A DNA stretch of 64,000 bases from an uncultured Duncaniella sp. (GTDB taxonomy: Bacteria; Bacteroidota; Bacteroidia; Bacteroidales; Muribaculaceae): NCBI RefSeq assembly GCF_910577345.1, contig NZ_CAJTMT010000016.1, positions 1-64,000 of the forward strand. The letters run 5' to 3'. Under the pieces are notes generated by a model. It saw only the letters and a list, made by a program, of their open reading frames with translations, was not told where the DNA came from and ran no database searches. Shown here piece after piece: positions 49,869 through 58,389 of the stretch (position 1 is its first letter; each line of letters begins with the position of its first letter). Made by a program: the position numbers and the translations under genes.

Positions 49869-50900
49869 TTATTTTGCGGCTTTCATTGCATTGGCCACGG
49901 CTTCGCGGAGTTCATCGTTCTGCTTGTCGCGGCTGATGATTGTTCCATCAGGACCGAAGAGGATAATGCAGGGTATGCCCTGGATACCGTAGAGTTCGGT
50001 AGGGATGCTCTGTGCGTTGATGACATTCATCCAGGGAAGCTCGTGAGATTCGATGCCTTTGAGAGTGTCCTCAGGTTTGTCCCATACGGCAACGCCGATG
50101 ACTTCGAGACCCTTGGGACCATATTCCTTGTAGAGATCCTTGATGACGGCTGTCTGACGGATGCAGGGACCGCACCAGCTTGCCCAGAAGTCAACGAGTA
50201 CATATTTGCCCTTGCCGACATGGTCGCTCAGACGGAAAGTAGAGTCGTTGTAGGTGACTTCGAAGTCCTTGAACATCTTTCCTTCCGATGTCTCGGCCTG
50301 ATTCACGAATGCCTGACGCATTTTCTGGATGCGCTGGTATTCGCCGAGTGAGGGATGGGCTGCGATGGCCGAGTCGAGACCGGCGAGGTCGAGGTTGCGT
50401 GCGGGACCATAGAGGAAGTAGTAGTAACCGAGAGCATTGTCGATGTTTTCGTCCATGAGTTTCTTCTCGGCGTCGTTGATGCGGGTCTGGAATTCCTCGT
50501 AGCGGGCCTGCTGGAGCGAATCGGGGAGTTCGCGGAACTCTTTGATTGCGTCCATGCGCATTGTCCAGTATTCATCGTTCTTGGCGTTGAGTTCGCCACC
50601 CTTCACGCCTTCTTCGCTGACATTGATCGAGTCTGCTTCAAGGTAGAGGCTGCCTACGCCTGTTCCGTCAACGGAAATGGCAACGTAGCGGGGCTTTGCG
50701 ACTTCGCCCTCGAAGACTGCAACGCCGTTGGAAATCATGGCGCTGTCGAGCTTGTCCTCGGTGTCGAAGTCGATGATGTAGGCCATCTTGTCGTTCATGG
50801 CGTCGCCTGCATTGAGGGTGACTACATAGTTCTGCTTCGGACCTTGAGAGCATGATGCGAGCATCAGAAGTCCTGCGGCATAAAATAATGATCGGTTCAT
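49869..50900 (-). CDS. Thioredoxin-like lipoprotein (DUF4369 + AhpC/TSA redoxin)
   Basis: From ATG 50900 the protein has 343 residues: a lipobox (MLASCS, Cys17), a DUF4369-type N-terminal domain (about 25-125), a helical linker, and a C-terminal thioredoxin fold (about 205-340) with the redox motif FWASWCGPC and the cis-Pro segment GIQGIPCIILF. It should act as a periplasmic thiol-disulfide reductase, as in ResA/TlpA proteins, often for cytochrome or envelope protein maturation. It is divergent from the cytochrome bd genes, for which such a partner would make sense. A minus -7 box TACCTTTG is at 50987-50980. Confidence 0.9.
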   Translation of the reverse strand: MNRSLFYAAGLLMLASCSQGPKQNYVVTLNAGDAMNDKMAYIIDFDTEDKLDSAMISNGVAVFEGEVAKPRYVAISVDGTGVGSLYLEADSINVSEEGVKGGELNAKNDEYWTMRMDAIKEFRELPDSLQQARYEEFQTRINDAEKKLMDENIDNALGYYYFLYGPARNLDLAGLDSAIAAHPSLGEYQRIQKMRQAFVNQAETSEGKMFKDFEVTYNDSTFRLSDHVGKGKYVLVDFWASWCGPCIRQTAVIKDLYKEYGPKGLEVIGVAVWDKPEDTLKGIESHELPWMNVINAQSIPTELYGIQGIPCIILFGPDGTIISRDKQNDELREAVANAMKAAK

Positions 50901-51042
50901 TGTATCTAAGTGTTTTGTTAAATGATTAAATTTCAAATGATAAGTTTGTTTGCGGAATAGCTCATGGCTGTTCCGCTTGCAAAGGTAACGCTTTATTCCA
51001 ATACCATAAAATTATCCAAAGTGTTAAAGAACAGCAAATTTT

Positions 51043-51076
51043 TTTGATTGCTGAGAAAAAATAATCCGTATATTTG
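51043..51076 (+). promoter_or_regulatory. Promoter of the cytochrome bd operon
   Basis: TTTG at 51043-51046 and TATATTTG at 51069-51076 are 22 bp apart (an ATTG at 51047-51050 would give 18). The leader to the DUF4492 gene is about 115 nt. Confidence 0.55.
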
Positions 51077-51194
51077 CCGTCTACTACCTACTTTCGGCCT
51101 TGCAGAGCGTTGTAGTCAATGACGGCCCTCTGCTTCCGGCCGCTACATTCAATCATAACAAATACCTTACAGCATCTCAAAATTTACCATCCGG

Positions 51195-51452
51195 ATGGGA
51201 AAAGGAACTGAAAAATTTTCGCAGCGACCGTCATCTTTTCTGCCCTCGTGGCCGGGAAGGGTGGTGAGGTTCTATATCGACGGTTTCAAGTCGATGACTG
51301 TGGGCCGTAAGCTGTGGATGCTGATACTGATAAAGCTGTTCATTCTCTTCTTCGTGTTCAAGCTTTTCTTTTTCCCCGACATACTCCAACGTGACTACGA
51401 CAATGATGCGGAGAGGGCGGAAGCCGTGCGCAGCTCCCTCATCAACCGCTGA
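51195..51452 (+). CDS. DUF4492 protein, cytochrome bd-associated
   Basis: The 85-residue protein has a basic N-terminus, the conserved RFYIDGFKSMTVGRKLWMLILIKLFILFFVFKLFFFPD segment containing one transmembrane helix (about 39-61), and a short charged tail. DUF4492 proteins occur immediately before cydA in Bacteroidetes, as here, so it is probably a small accessory subunit or assembly factor of the bd oxidase. The gap to cydA is 151 nt. Confidence 0.88.
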   Translation: MGKGTEKFSQRPSSFLPSWPGRVVRFYIDGFKSMTVGRKLWMLILIKLFILFFVFKLFFFPDILQRDYDNDAERAEAVRSSLINR

Positions 51453-51603
51453 ATTCTCACTGTTCAAACATTTGAATATACATGCATTAATAAATCATAG
51501 ACTCTCCGAATAATATCCTCTTCTCCCGATTTTTTCTCCTCACGTTTCCGATTACTCACAAATCCGATAATTCTTAACTTATCACACATTACTTAGTTTA
51601 TTT

Positions 51604-53160
51604 ATGGATGATTTAATGACCGTAGTCGACTGGTCGCGATGGCAGTTTGCCCTCACAGCCATGTATCACTGGCTCTTCGTGCCGCTCACGCTCGGACTGA
51701 GTGTGATTGTCGGCATCATGGAGACAATCTATTACCGTACGAGAAATGAAAAATGGCTCCGCACCACGAAATTCTGGATGACCCTCTTCGGCATCAATTT
51801 TGCAATGGGTGTGGCCACAGGTATCATTCTTGAATTTGAGTTCGGAACCAACTGGTCGAACTACAGTTGGTTTGTCGGCGACATCTTCGGCGCTCCGCTT
51901 GCCATCGAGGGCTTGCTTGCGTTCTTCATGGAGGCGACTTTCATCGCTGTCATGTTCTTCGGCTGGAAGAAGGTCAGCCCCGGTTTCCACCTTGCCTCCA
52001 CATGGCTCACCGCTCTCGGCGCCTCTATCTCGGCCCTCTGGATTCTCATAGCCAATGCGTGGATGCAGTATCCCGTCGGCATGGAATTCGATCCCGGTCA
52101 GATGCGCAACATCATGGACAATTTCTGGGATGTGGTGCTCTCGCCGGTGGCAATCAACAAGTTCTTCCACGCTGTGTTTGACGGCTGGGTGGTCGGAGCA
52201 GTGTTCGTCTGCGGTGTCAGCGCATGGTATCTCATGAAAAAACGCCGTCAGGAATTCGCCATGGATTCCATCCGTATTGCCGGATGGGTCGGTCTTGTCG
52301 GTATCGTCATGACCCTCTGGACAGGTGACGGTTCTGCCGTTCAGGTTGCCAAGGTGCAGCCCATGAAGCTTGCGGCCATGGAAGGTCTCTACAACGGTAA
52401 GGTAGGGCAGGAGCTCGTCGGAGTTGCGATCCTCAATCCGTCGAAGGAACGCACTGATGATTCCGATCCGTTCCTCTTCGACATCTCGATTCCATACGGT
52501 CTTTCAATCCTTGCGAACCATGACCCCAACACTTTCGTGCCGGGCATCAATGATCTCATCAATGGTATCGCCCTCACTCCGGAAGGGGACACAATCCGCA
52601 CTGATTCCTACGCCGAACGCATCGCTATCGGCAAACGTGCCCACGAGGCTCTCCGCGAGTTTGACCGTGCGATGGCCAACGGTGATGATAAGGCTATGGC
52701 CGAGGCCCGTGCCAAACTCAAGGAGGATTACCGCTATTTCGGCTATGGCTATCTCGACAATCCCGACGAGGCTATCCCCCCTGTAGCTGTCACTTTCTAT
52801 TCTTTCCGTATCATGGTCATGGCCGGAGGCTATCTGCTTCTGTTCTTCCTCGTGGCTGTCTTCACAATGGGCCGCCGTTCGCGCCTGTGGCAACAGCGTT
52901 GGTGGCAATGGGTGGCCATGCTTACCATCCCGGTGGTATGGATCTGCTCGGAAGCCGGATGGATCACCGCCGAAGTGGGTCGTCAGCCCTGGATTATCGA
53001 GGGGCTTATGCCTAACCGTGCTGCCATCTCCGCCATCTCCGCATCGACTGTCCAGTTGACATTCTGGATGTTTGCCGCCGTATTCACCGCGCTGCTTGTG
53101 GCTGAGATTACAATCATGATAAACCAGATCCGGAACGGTTCGGACAACAACGAGTATTAA
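51604..53160 (+). CDS. cydA: Cytochrome bd quinol oxidase subunit I
   Basis: CydA binds hemes b558, b595 and d and oxidises quinol, reducing oxygen to water at very low oxygen levels. The 518-residue protein has nine or so helices. Visible ligands and motifs are SRWQFALTAMYHWLFVPLTLG (His19-type ligand of the d/b595 site), GTNWSNYSWFVGDIFGAPLAIEGLLAFFMEATF (conserved Glu residues), MTLWTGDGSAVQVAKVQPMKLAAMEG, and GRQPW before the end. It is followed by cydB after 28 nt and enables micro-oxic respiration in an otherwise anaerobic lineage. Confidence 0.96.
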   Translation: MDDLMTVVDWSRWQFALTAMYHWLFVPLTLGLSVIVGIMETIYYRTRNEKWLRTTKFWMTLFGINFAMGVATGIILEFEFGTNWSNYSWFVGDIFGAPLAIEGLLAFFMEATFIAVMFFGWKKVSPGFHLASTWLTALGASISALWILIANAWMQYPVGMEFDPGQMRNIMDNFWDVVLSPVAINKFFHAVFDGWVVGAVFVCGVSAWYLMKKRRQEFAMDSIRIAGWVGLVGIVMTLWTGDGSAVQVAKVQPMKLAAMEGLYNGKVGQELVGVAILNPSKERTDDSDPFLFDISIPYGLSILANHDPNTFVPGINDLINGIALTPEGDTIRTDSYAERIAIGKRAHEALREFDRAMANGDDKAMAEARAKLKEDYRYFGYGYLDNPDEAIPPVAVTFYSFRIMVMAGGYLLLFFLVAVFTMGRRSRLWQQRWWQWVAMLTIPVVWICSEAGWITAEVGRQPWIIEGLMPNRAAISAISASTVQLTFWMFAAVFTALLVAEITIMINQIRNGSDNNEY

Positions 53161-53188
53161 CCACCCTCAAAAACATCATACTTCAATT

Positions 53189-54316
53189 ATGGAACTTGAA
53201 TCCTTACAGATATATTGGTGGCTGCTGATCTCAGTGCTCGGTGCCATCCTTGTGTTCCTCCTCTTTGTGCAGGGTGGACAGACTTTCCTTCTCGGTGTCA
53301 ATGACAGTTCGGAGGCATCACGGCGCATGATAAGCTCATTCGGCCATAAGTGGGAGCTTTCGTTCACGACACTTGTCGTGTTCGGCGGTGCGTTTTTTGC
53401 CTCTTTCCCGCTATTTTATTCCACGAGCTTCGGCGGAGCCTATTGGCTTTGGATGCTCATTCTCATCAGTTTCGTGCTTCAGGCGGTGAGCTATGAGTTT
53501 CGTGCTAAAAAGGGAAATATTTTCGGAACGCGTACCTACGACACTTTCCTCTTTCTCAACGGTAGCGTCGGTTGCATCCTTTTGGGTGTGGCTGTGGCCA
53601 TGTTCTTCTTCGGTGCTGAGTTTACGGTTGCAAAAGGCAACATCCTCGATGCGTCTGCTCCCGTGATTTCCACATGGGCACCTTCCCACGGTTTCGAAGC
53701 CATCTTCTACTGGAAGAATCTTGTGCTTGGATTTGCAGTACTCTTCCTTGCGCGCACTCAGGCCGCTCTCTATCTGATGAACAACAATCCGCAGGATGAC
53801 GACTTCTTCCGTGCCAACCGCAGGCGAGTGCTTGTGAACGCTGTCATCTTCCTCGTGTTCTTCCTCCTGTTTGTCGGGCTTGTATTGACCACAGATTCGC
53901 TTGAGACCACATACGATGGCAGCATCGACGGTCGTCAGAGTCAGTTTGCAGTGCGCGAGTTCAAATATTTCTTCAATCTCATCGAGCTTCCGTGGGCGCT
54001 CGTCTCCTTCCTCATCGGTGTCGTCATGGTACTCTATGGCATCATCCGTTCGGCTTTTGCAAAGCATTGGACATGCGGAATCTGGTGGAGCGGTATAGGA
54101 ACAGTCCTTGTCGTGCTTGCGCTTTTCTGGATTGCAGGCTACAACAACACACCCTACTATCCCTCGCTGACTGACCCCGCATCGTCATTGACTATCTTCA
54201 ACAGCTCGTCGAGCCTCTTCACGCTCACTTGCATGAGCTGGGTTTCGGTCATCATTCCCTTCGTCCTTGCCTATATCGTCTATGCATGGTATTCGATGGA
54301 CCGAAAGCATAACTGA
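53189..54316 (+). CDS. cydB: Cytochrome bd quinol oxidase subunit II
   Basis: The 375-residue protein has eight hydrophobic helices and the CydB pattern: GGQTFLLGVNDS near residue 30, WELSFTTLVVFGGAFFASFPLFYSTSFGGAYWLWMLILISFVLQAVSYEFR (about 51-101), and a C-terminal YIVYAWYSM. It is the partner of CydA and is the last gene of DUF4492-cydA-cydB, ended by a strong hairpin at 54347-54411. Confidence 0.95.
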   Translation: MELESLQIYWWLLISVLGAILVFLLFVQGGQTFLLGVNDSSEASRRMISSFGHKWELSFTTLVVFGGAFFASFPLFYSTSFGGAYWLWMLILISFVLQAVSYEFRAKKGNIFGTRTYDTFLFLNGSVGCILLGVAVAMFFFGAEFTVAKGNILDASAPVISTWAPSHGFEAIFYWKNLVLGFAVLFLARTQAALYLMNNNPQDDDFFRANRRRVLVNAVIFLVFFLLFVGLVLTTDSLETTYDGSIDGRQSQFAVREFKYFFNLIELPWALVSFLIGVVMVLYGIIRSAFAKHWTCGIWWSGIGTVLVVLALFWIAGYNNTPYYPSLTDPASSLTIFNSSSSLFTLTCMSWVSVIIPFVLAYIVYAWYSMDRKHN

Positions 54317-54346
54317 CTTGAAAGGTACATAAATTCATAATCATAC

Positions 54347-54411
54347 AGAAACGACAGACTCCACAGTGTGGCATTTGGTGCCGGCTGTGGAGTCTGTTGT
54401 TTCTATCTTTT
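54347..54411 (+). terminator. Terminator after cydB
   Basis: A 20-bp stem (AGAAACGACAGACTCCACAG with its complement, 19 of 20 paired) is followed by ATCTTTT. The preceding GGTACATAAATTCA (54324-54337) matches the arm tip of the 3'-flank palindromes. Confidence 0.8.
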
Positions 54412-54468
54412 ATAATTACTTACTTTGACAATGGGGCCTATAGGAGGTAAAACCGGTTGACTGTTTAA

Positions 54469-54500
54469 TTTGTTTTTGTATTACAAATGTATTAATTTTG
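54469..54500 (+). promoter_or_regulatory. Promoter with embedded palindromic operator, toxin-antitoxin operon
   Basis: TTTG at 54469-54472 and TAATTTTG at 54493-54500 are 20 bp apart. Between them lies the perfect palindrome TTTGTA-T-TACAAA (54475-54487), where a ribbon-helix-helix antitoxin could bind and block the polymerase. The box also rules out the earlier in-frame start at 54498. Confidence 0.7.
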
Positions 54501-54518
54501 CACACAAACAAAATCATT

Positions 54519-54770
54519 ATGGATATAGCAATACAAAAGAAAGCCCAGAGTTTCCGTCTGCCAGTGGATCTGATAGAGCGGTTGAAACAGATGGCAAAGA
54601 AGCAAAACCGCAGTCTCAATAATTTTGTGGAGTGTGCGCTGCTGGATTTGGCTTACAGAGAGCCGAATGCCGAAACGCGTGCTGCAATAGAAGATGCAAA
54701 GGCCGGAAAATATGAGGGCACTCTTGATGTGTCGAGTGTCGAGGCAATGTATAAGTCGATGGGCTTATGA
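54519..54770 (+). CDS. RHH-type antitoxin
   Basis: From ATG 54519 the protein has 83 residues: an N-terminal ribbon-helix-helix (AQSFRLPVDLIERLKQMAKKQNRSLNNFVECALLDLAY, about 9-46) and a C-terminal part (EDAKAGKYEGTLDVSSVEAMYKSMGL) that would wrap the toxin. The leader is only about 14 nt. It overlaps the toxin gene by 4 nt. It is expected to repress its own operon through the palindrome at 54475-54487. Confidence 0.88.
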   Translation: MDIAIQKKAQSFRLPVDLIERLKQMAKKQNRSLNNFVECALLDLAYREPNAETRAAIEDAKAGKYEGTLDVSSVEAMYKSMGL

Positions 54771-55039
54771 AAATACTTCGTTTCTCTTCTCAATATAAGA
54801 AGGATGCCAAAAGATTCCGCAATCAACCCAAGAAGATGGAGAAAGTGGCGCGCATCCTCCAGATGTTGCGTGATGAAATTCCAATCCCCGAAATCTATAA
54901 TCCTCATTTCTTGACAGGTAATTACAAAGGCTGCATGGAGTGCCATGTCGAAGGTGATTTCTTGTTGATATGGATAGATGAGGATGAGGATCAGATAGGG
55001 GTTCTTCGTCTTGGTTCCCATTCCGAATTGTTCGGTTGA
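54767..55039 (+). CDS. YafQ/RelE-family mRNA interferase toxin
   Basis: The 90-residue protein has the YafQ pattern: FSSQYKKDAKRFRNQPKKMEKVARILQMLRDE, then PHFLTGNYKGCMECHVEGDFLLIWIDEDE and LRLGSHSELFG. The conserved His of ECHVEGDFLLIW and the His of GSHSELF fit the catalytic positions of ribosome-dependent RNases of this family. It is coupled to the antitoxin (ATGA overlap). The pair looks intact and functional. Confidence 0.9.
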   Translation: MKILRFSSQYKKDAKRFRNQPKKMEKVARILQMLRDEIPIPEIYNPHFLTGNYKGCMECHVEGDFLLIWIDEDEDQIGVLRLGSHSELFG

Positions 55040-55058
55040 TGGGAATTGGTAAAAGATA

Positions 55059-55122
55059 AAAACAAACAGACTTCACTGTCGGGATTGAATTTTTCAGTCG
55101 GACAGTGAAGTCTGTTGGTTTT
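55059..55122 (+). terminator. Terminator hairpin of the toxin-antitoxin operon
   Basis: A 22-bp stem (AAAACAAACAGACTTCACTG with its complement on 55101-55122, one or two mismatches) encloses a 20-nt loop, 19 nt after the toxin stop. The centre resembles the cydB hairpin (ACAGACT...AGTCTGT). Confidence 0.75.
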
Positions 55123-55133
55123 ATGGGGGAATA

Positions 55134-55208
55134 GGGCTAATAAGGCTAATAGGACTAATAAGCCTAATAGGGCAAATAAGCCTAATAGGGCGGATAGGGC
55201 TAATAGGG
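55134..55208. repeat. Tandem 9-nt repeat (AATAAGCCT type), second site
   Basis: About eight nonamers such as AATAAGGCT, AATAGGACT, AATAAGCCT, AATAGGGCA and AATAGGGCT run in tandem. It is the same unit as at 28724-28872, but without the inverted half. It ends 10 nt from the aminopeptidase stop (minus). Confidence 0.75.
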
Positions 55209-55217
55209 ATGACTATT

Positions 55218-56516
55218 TCAGAGGTCGAAGAAGGTTTTGAAGGCGCGGATGGTGTAGGCGTGGTCTTTTGTGGCCATTGTTTCGCGGACGGAGTGCATCC
55301 CCCAGATGGCTTCGCCCATGTCCACTCCGCGGAGGTCGATCTGCGAGGTGAGGATGTTGCCGAGTGTGGAACCGCCGAGGACGTCGCTGTGGTTTACAAA
55401 ATACTGACACGGAACGCCAGCCTTTTCGCAGATGCTCTTGAAAATGGCTGCCGATTCTGCATCGGTCATGTATTTGCAGTTGGCATTTATTTTGATGGCC
55501 GGACCGCCGCCGACAACCGGATGGTTGGTCGGGTCATACTTTTCGGGATAGTTGGGATGGAAGGCATGGGCATTGTCGGCCGAAACCATGAACGATGCGT
55601 CAATGCCGCGCAGATATTCCTCCTCGCCGCCGCCAAGACAGCCGACGATTCTGCGGAGGAGCTGCATGAGCACAGGAGAGGCTGCACCCTGCTTTGTCCC
55701 TGAGCCGGTCTCCTCATTGTCGAAGATGGCCATCACGCGGGTCTGTTTTGTCGATGAGGTTTCGAGGAGGGCCGTCATGGCACCGTGGACCATGCTGAGG
55801 TCGTCGAGGCGGCCTGAGGTCAGGAATTCCTCGTTGAGTCCAACGAGACAGGCAGGAGTGGTGTCGTAGAGCGAAAGGTCGAAATCGAGAATGTCCTCTA
55901 TGCGGACACCGACAGCATCGGCGATGGTGCGGAGAAGGAGATTGTCCTTCTCGGCAGCCTCCTTGACGATGGCAATGACAGGGAGCATATCTTTCTGCTT
56001 CGAAAGAGGGTTGCCCTCGTTGACCGCACGGTTGAAATGGATGGCGAGATGGGGAATTGTGAGGAGCGGACGGTCGAATTTTACTATTTCAGTGCGCGGG
56101 TTGAGGGGATCATCGCTGCGGAGCACCACGCGTCCGGCAAGCGAGAGGGGACGGTCAAACCATGTATAGAGAATCGGGCCACCGTAGACCTCGACGTTGA
56201 GCTTCACGATGCCACCGTCGCTGAGCATCTCGGCGTTGGGCTTCACGCGCATACACGGAGAATCCGAATGTGCGGAAATGATTCGGAAACCTGCCTCCGG
56301 GCCTTCTGTAGTTACCACGAAAGCGAAGATTGCGCTTGAATTCTTGGTGATATAGTATTTGCCACCGGGTTTGAGGTCCCATTTGTCGCGAGGGTCGAGA
56401 CGGGTGAATCCAGCTTCGTCGAGCTGTGTGCTGACAGTCTTGACTGCCAGAAAGTTGACGGGGCTTTTGTCGAGGAACTCCATCAGGGAGCGCGCGATGA
56501 CTTTTGTTTCTTCCAT
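55218..56516 (-). CDS. M18 family aminopeptidase
   Basis: The 432-residue zinc peptidase removes N-terminal residues, often Asp/Glu or hydrophobic ones. The metal ligands are seen in order: SAHSDSPCMRVKP (about 80-92), TSGRLDDLSMVHG (Asp, about 230), DNEETGSGTKQGA (Glu-Glu, about 265), MVSADNAHAFHPNY (about 308) and the last His in MHSVRETM (near 412). Length matches family members. It stands alone on the minus strand between repeat elements. Confidence 0.93.
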   Translation of the reverse strand: MEETKVIARSLMEFLDKSPVNFLAVKTVSTQLDEAGFTRLDPRDKWDLKPGGKYYITKNSSAIFAFVVTTEGPEAGFRIISAHSDSPCMRVKPNAEMLSDGGIVKLNVEVYGGPILYTWFDRPLSLAGRVVLRSDDPLNPRTEIVKFDRPLLTIPHLAIHFNRAVNEGNPLSKQKDMLPVIAIVKEAAEKDNLLLRTIADAVGVRIEDILDFDLSLYDTTPACLVGLNEEFLTSGRLDDLSMVHGAMTALLETSSTKQTRVMAIFDNEETGSGTKQGAASPVLMQLLRRIVGCLGGGEEEYLRGIDASFMVSADNAHAFHPNYPEKYDPTNHPVVGGGPAIKINANCKYMTDAESAAIFKSICEKAGVPCQYFVNHSDVLGGSTLGNILTSQIDLRGVDMGEAIWGMHSVRETMATKDHAYTIRAFKTFFDL

Positions 56517-56601
56517 AGGGGTGTTATGTTTTTGGTATTACGATCAGCAGCAAAGATAAGTAAAAATCGGATAATTGAGAAATTAAAGATATTGGTAAGG
56601 A

Positions 56602-56717
56602 GATACAGAAGCCCAAAAGAGCACAAGAAACAAAAGAATAAAGTTTTCTGTAAGATTGAATGTTATCTTCAGATTCTTTATTCTTCTGTTTCTTATACTC
56701 TTTTGTGCGTTTGTATC
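56602..56717. repeat. 3'-flank palindrome family, copy at 56.6 kb
   Basis: Arms of about 42 bp (left starts GATACAGAAGCCCAAAAGAG, with AAGAAACAAAAGAATAAAG at the inner end) pair with about seven mismatches. It lies 53 nt downstream of the DUF3298 gene stop (minus). Confidence 0.78.
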
Positions 56718-56769
56718 GAAAAAACGGAATCTACGATACAGCGTCTCTTATACTTATTATATTATATGG

Positions 56770-57609
56770 TCAGAAACCCTCGTCGAAGAGGTTGCGGACG
56801 CTTGGCTGGAGGAAGCGGTCGATTTCGTAGGGGTAAACGGCCACATCGACAGCTCCGAGTGCATACGGGCCAATCTCGTATGGATCGTAGTGGAAATAGA
56901 GAGTGTTGTTGGATATGTAGGGACGGCCAGCATACGTCAGTTGGTTCGACCAGATGCCGGCACGGTCGAGACCCTTGACCGTTACGCCAAGCTGTCGGGC
57001 GAGCGCTTCCTTGATAACCGGGACAATTGAATCGGTGGGAACTCCCGGAAGATAGATGTTGGAGTTGTCAAGGACGGTAGCATCGGAGAAATTGTAGGTG
57101 AAGGGATGGATGGCGGTCATCGGATGTGCGCCGCCGAGGTAGGTCGAACCGAGCACCTGATAGGTGACCATCTGTTCGTTCAGGTCAAGGATGCTTGCGG
57201 TAATGGTGTTGAAATATGTCATGGAGTCGGCAGGCAGGGAGTCGATTACCTCTATATTTTCAGCACCGTCAACGACAGAGGTGTCGGCGATGTATTTTTT
57301 GACAGCCTCGCGGATTGAGGTCGAGGTCGTGTCGGAGTAGGCGAAGTTAAGGAGTGAATCGCGGAGCGTGGTGAGGTCGAAGCCTCCCATCTTTTCCGGC
57401 CACTGGATCGAGGTTGACAGTTCGAGGTAGACAGTGCCGTAGTCGGTCTCCACCTTGTAGTCTTTCTGTGCTGTGACGAGTTTCTGGTTAATGTCAAATT
57501 CCGTAATGTCGTCTTCACCCGCCGAAGAGGCGTCGTTTTTTTGTCCGCAAGCGGTTGCGAGAAGCGCAACGAGCGGAAGTCCAAGCAGATAAAATTTACG
57601 ATTCGTCAT
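56770..57609 (-). CDS. DUF3298/RsiV-like lipoprotein
   Basis: From ATG 57609 the protein has 279 residues, with a lipobox (LLATACG, Cys20). The mature part has a PdaC/DUF4163-type N-domain and a DUF3298 C-domain, marked by VLGSTYLGGAHPMTAIHPFTYNFSDATVL and FHYDPYEIGPYALGAVDVAVYPYE. Related proteins include the lysozyme-binding anti-sigma factor RsiV, but there is no sigma-binding region or membrane helix here, so it is probably a periplasmic binding lipoprotein. The longer frame from 57714 adds an unlikely extension. Confidence 0.82.
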   Translation of the reverse strand: MTNRKFYLLGLPLVALLATACGQKNDASSAGEDDITEFDINQKLVTAQKDYKVETDYGTVYLELSTSIQWPEKMGGFDLTTLRDSLLNFAYSDTTSTSIREAVKKYIADTSVVDGAENIEVIDSLPADSMTYFNTITASILDLNEQMVTYQVLGSTYLGGAHPMTAIHPFTYNFSDATVLDNSNIYLPGVPTDSIVPVIKEALARQLGVTVKGLDRAGIWSNQLTYAGRPYISNNTLYFHYDPYEIGPYALGAVDVAVYPYEIDRFLQPSVRNLFDEGF

Positions 57610-57935
57610 CATGCCTTTAAATAGTTTGTCATTCGTGAATATTCGGACGCAAAATTGGATAAAAAAATCCTTTTGCAGATATAACATCGGCATAACGTAA
57701 CAAGTTTGTAACATGAGGACGTAAATTTTTAACCGTGAAACAGGACACTCAGAGGGGATAAATGGCTAAAAAATCGGCAAAACGATGCCCTGTTAACATC
57801 TTTATACGTTTGGATAGTTGAAAGTTGTCAAAAAATACTTAACTTTGCACCGCAAATGCGAAAATATCAGCGTTTGCCCCTAAATTTGCCCCTAAAAACG
57901 AAAATTAATCATTAAACTTACAATTTTACAAAGCT
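57610..57935. other. Intergenic region between DUF3298 gene and acpP
   Basis: The region holds the acpP promoter and leader on its right half and nothing else clear. In the leader there is a tandem 12-bp repeat, TTTGCCCCTAAA twice (57873-57896), and a weak hairpin GCAAATGC / GCGTTTGC (57853-57877). Confidence 0.6.
57817..57847 (+). promoter_or_regulatory. Promoter of acpP
   Basis: GTTG at 57817-57820 and TAACTTTG at 57840-57847 are 19 bp apart. The leader is about 85 nt and carries the doubled TTTGCCCCTAAA. Confidence 0.7.
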
Positions 57936-58175
57936 ATGTCTGAAATTGCATCTCGAGTTAAAGCTATCATCGTTGATAAGCTCGGTGTTGACGAAAATGA
58001 AGTAACCGAAACCGCTGAATTCACAAAAGATCTTGGCGCAGACAGCCTCGACACCGTAGAACTCATCATGGAATTTGAGAAAGAATTTGGCATCACTATC
58101 CCCGATGACCAGGCCGAGAAGATCAGCACCGTACAGAACGCTATCGAATACATCGAGGCCAACACCCAGAAGTAA
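57936..58175 (+). CDS. acpP: Acyl carrier protein
   Basis: The 79-residue acidic protein carries acyl chains for fatty acid and lipid A synthesis. The phosphopantetheine site is Ser37 in the motif LGADSLDTVELIMEFE, and helix II/III features (ITIPDDQAEKISTVQNAIEYI) are typical. It supplies LpxA, LpxD and FabZ encoded at the left end and is activated by a phosphopantetheinyl transferase. It is followed after 214 nt by fabF. Confidence 0.97.
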   Translation: MSEIASRVKAIIVDKLGVDENEVTETAEFTKDLGADSLDTVELIMEFEKEFGITIPDDQAEKISTVQNAIEYIEANTQK

Positions 58176-58389
58176 AAACCGGTCTGCAGCCGTCACGGTT
58201 GCGCTCTGACCGAGCCACAAAAGGCTCCCCACGCCAATTCAAATCAGCGCGGTGGAGCCTTCTTTTCAATTTAGGCAGAGGGGATTGCGCTCCCCTTCGC
58301 ATCCTCCTCCACGCTTCACAGCCTATTATGCCTCTCTCATCATTTCTCCCCTTCATTTTTCCCTTATCACGAATCCATCTAATTTGCCA

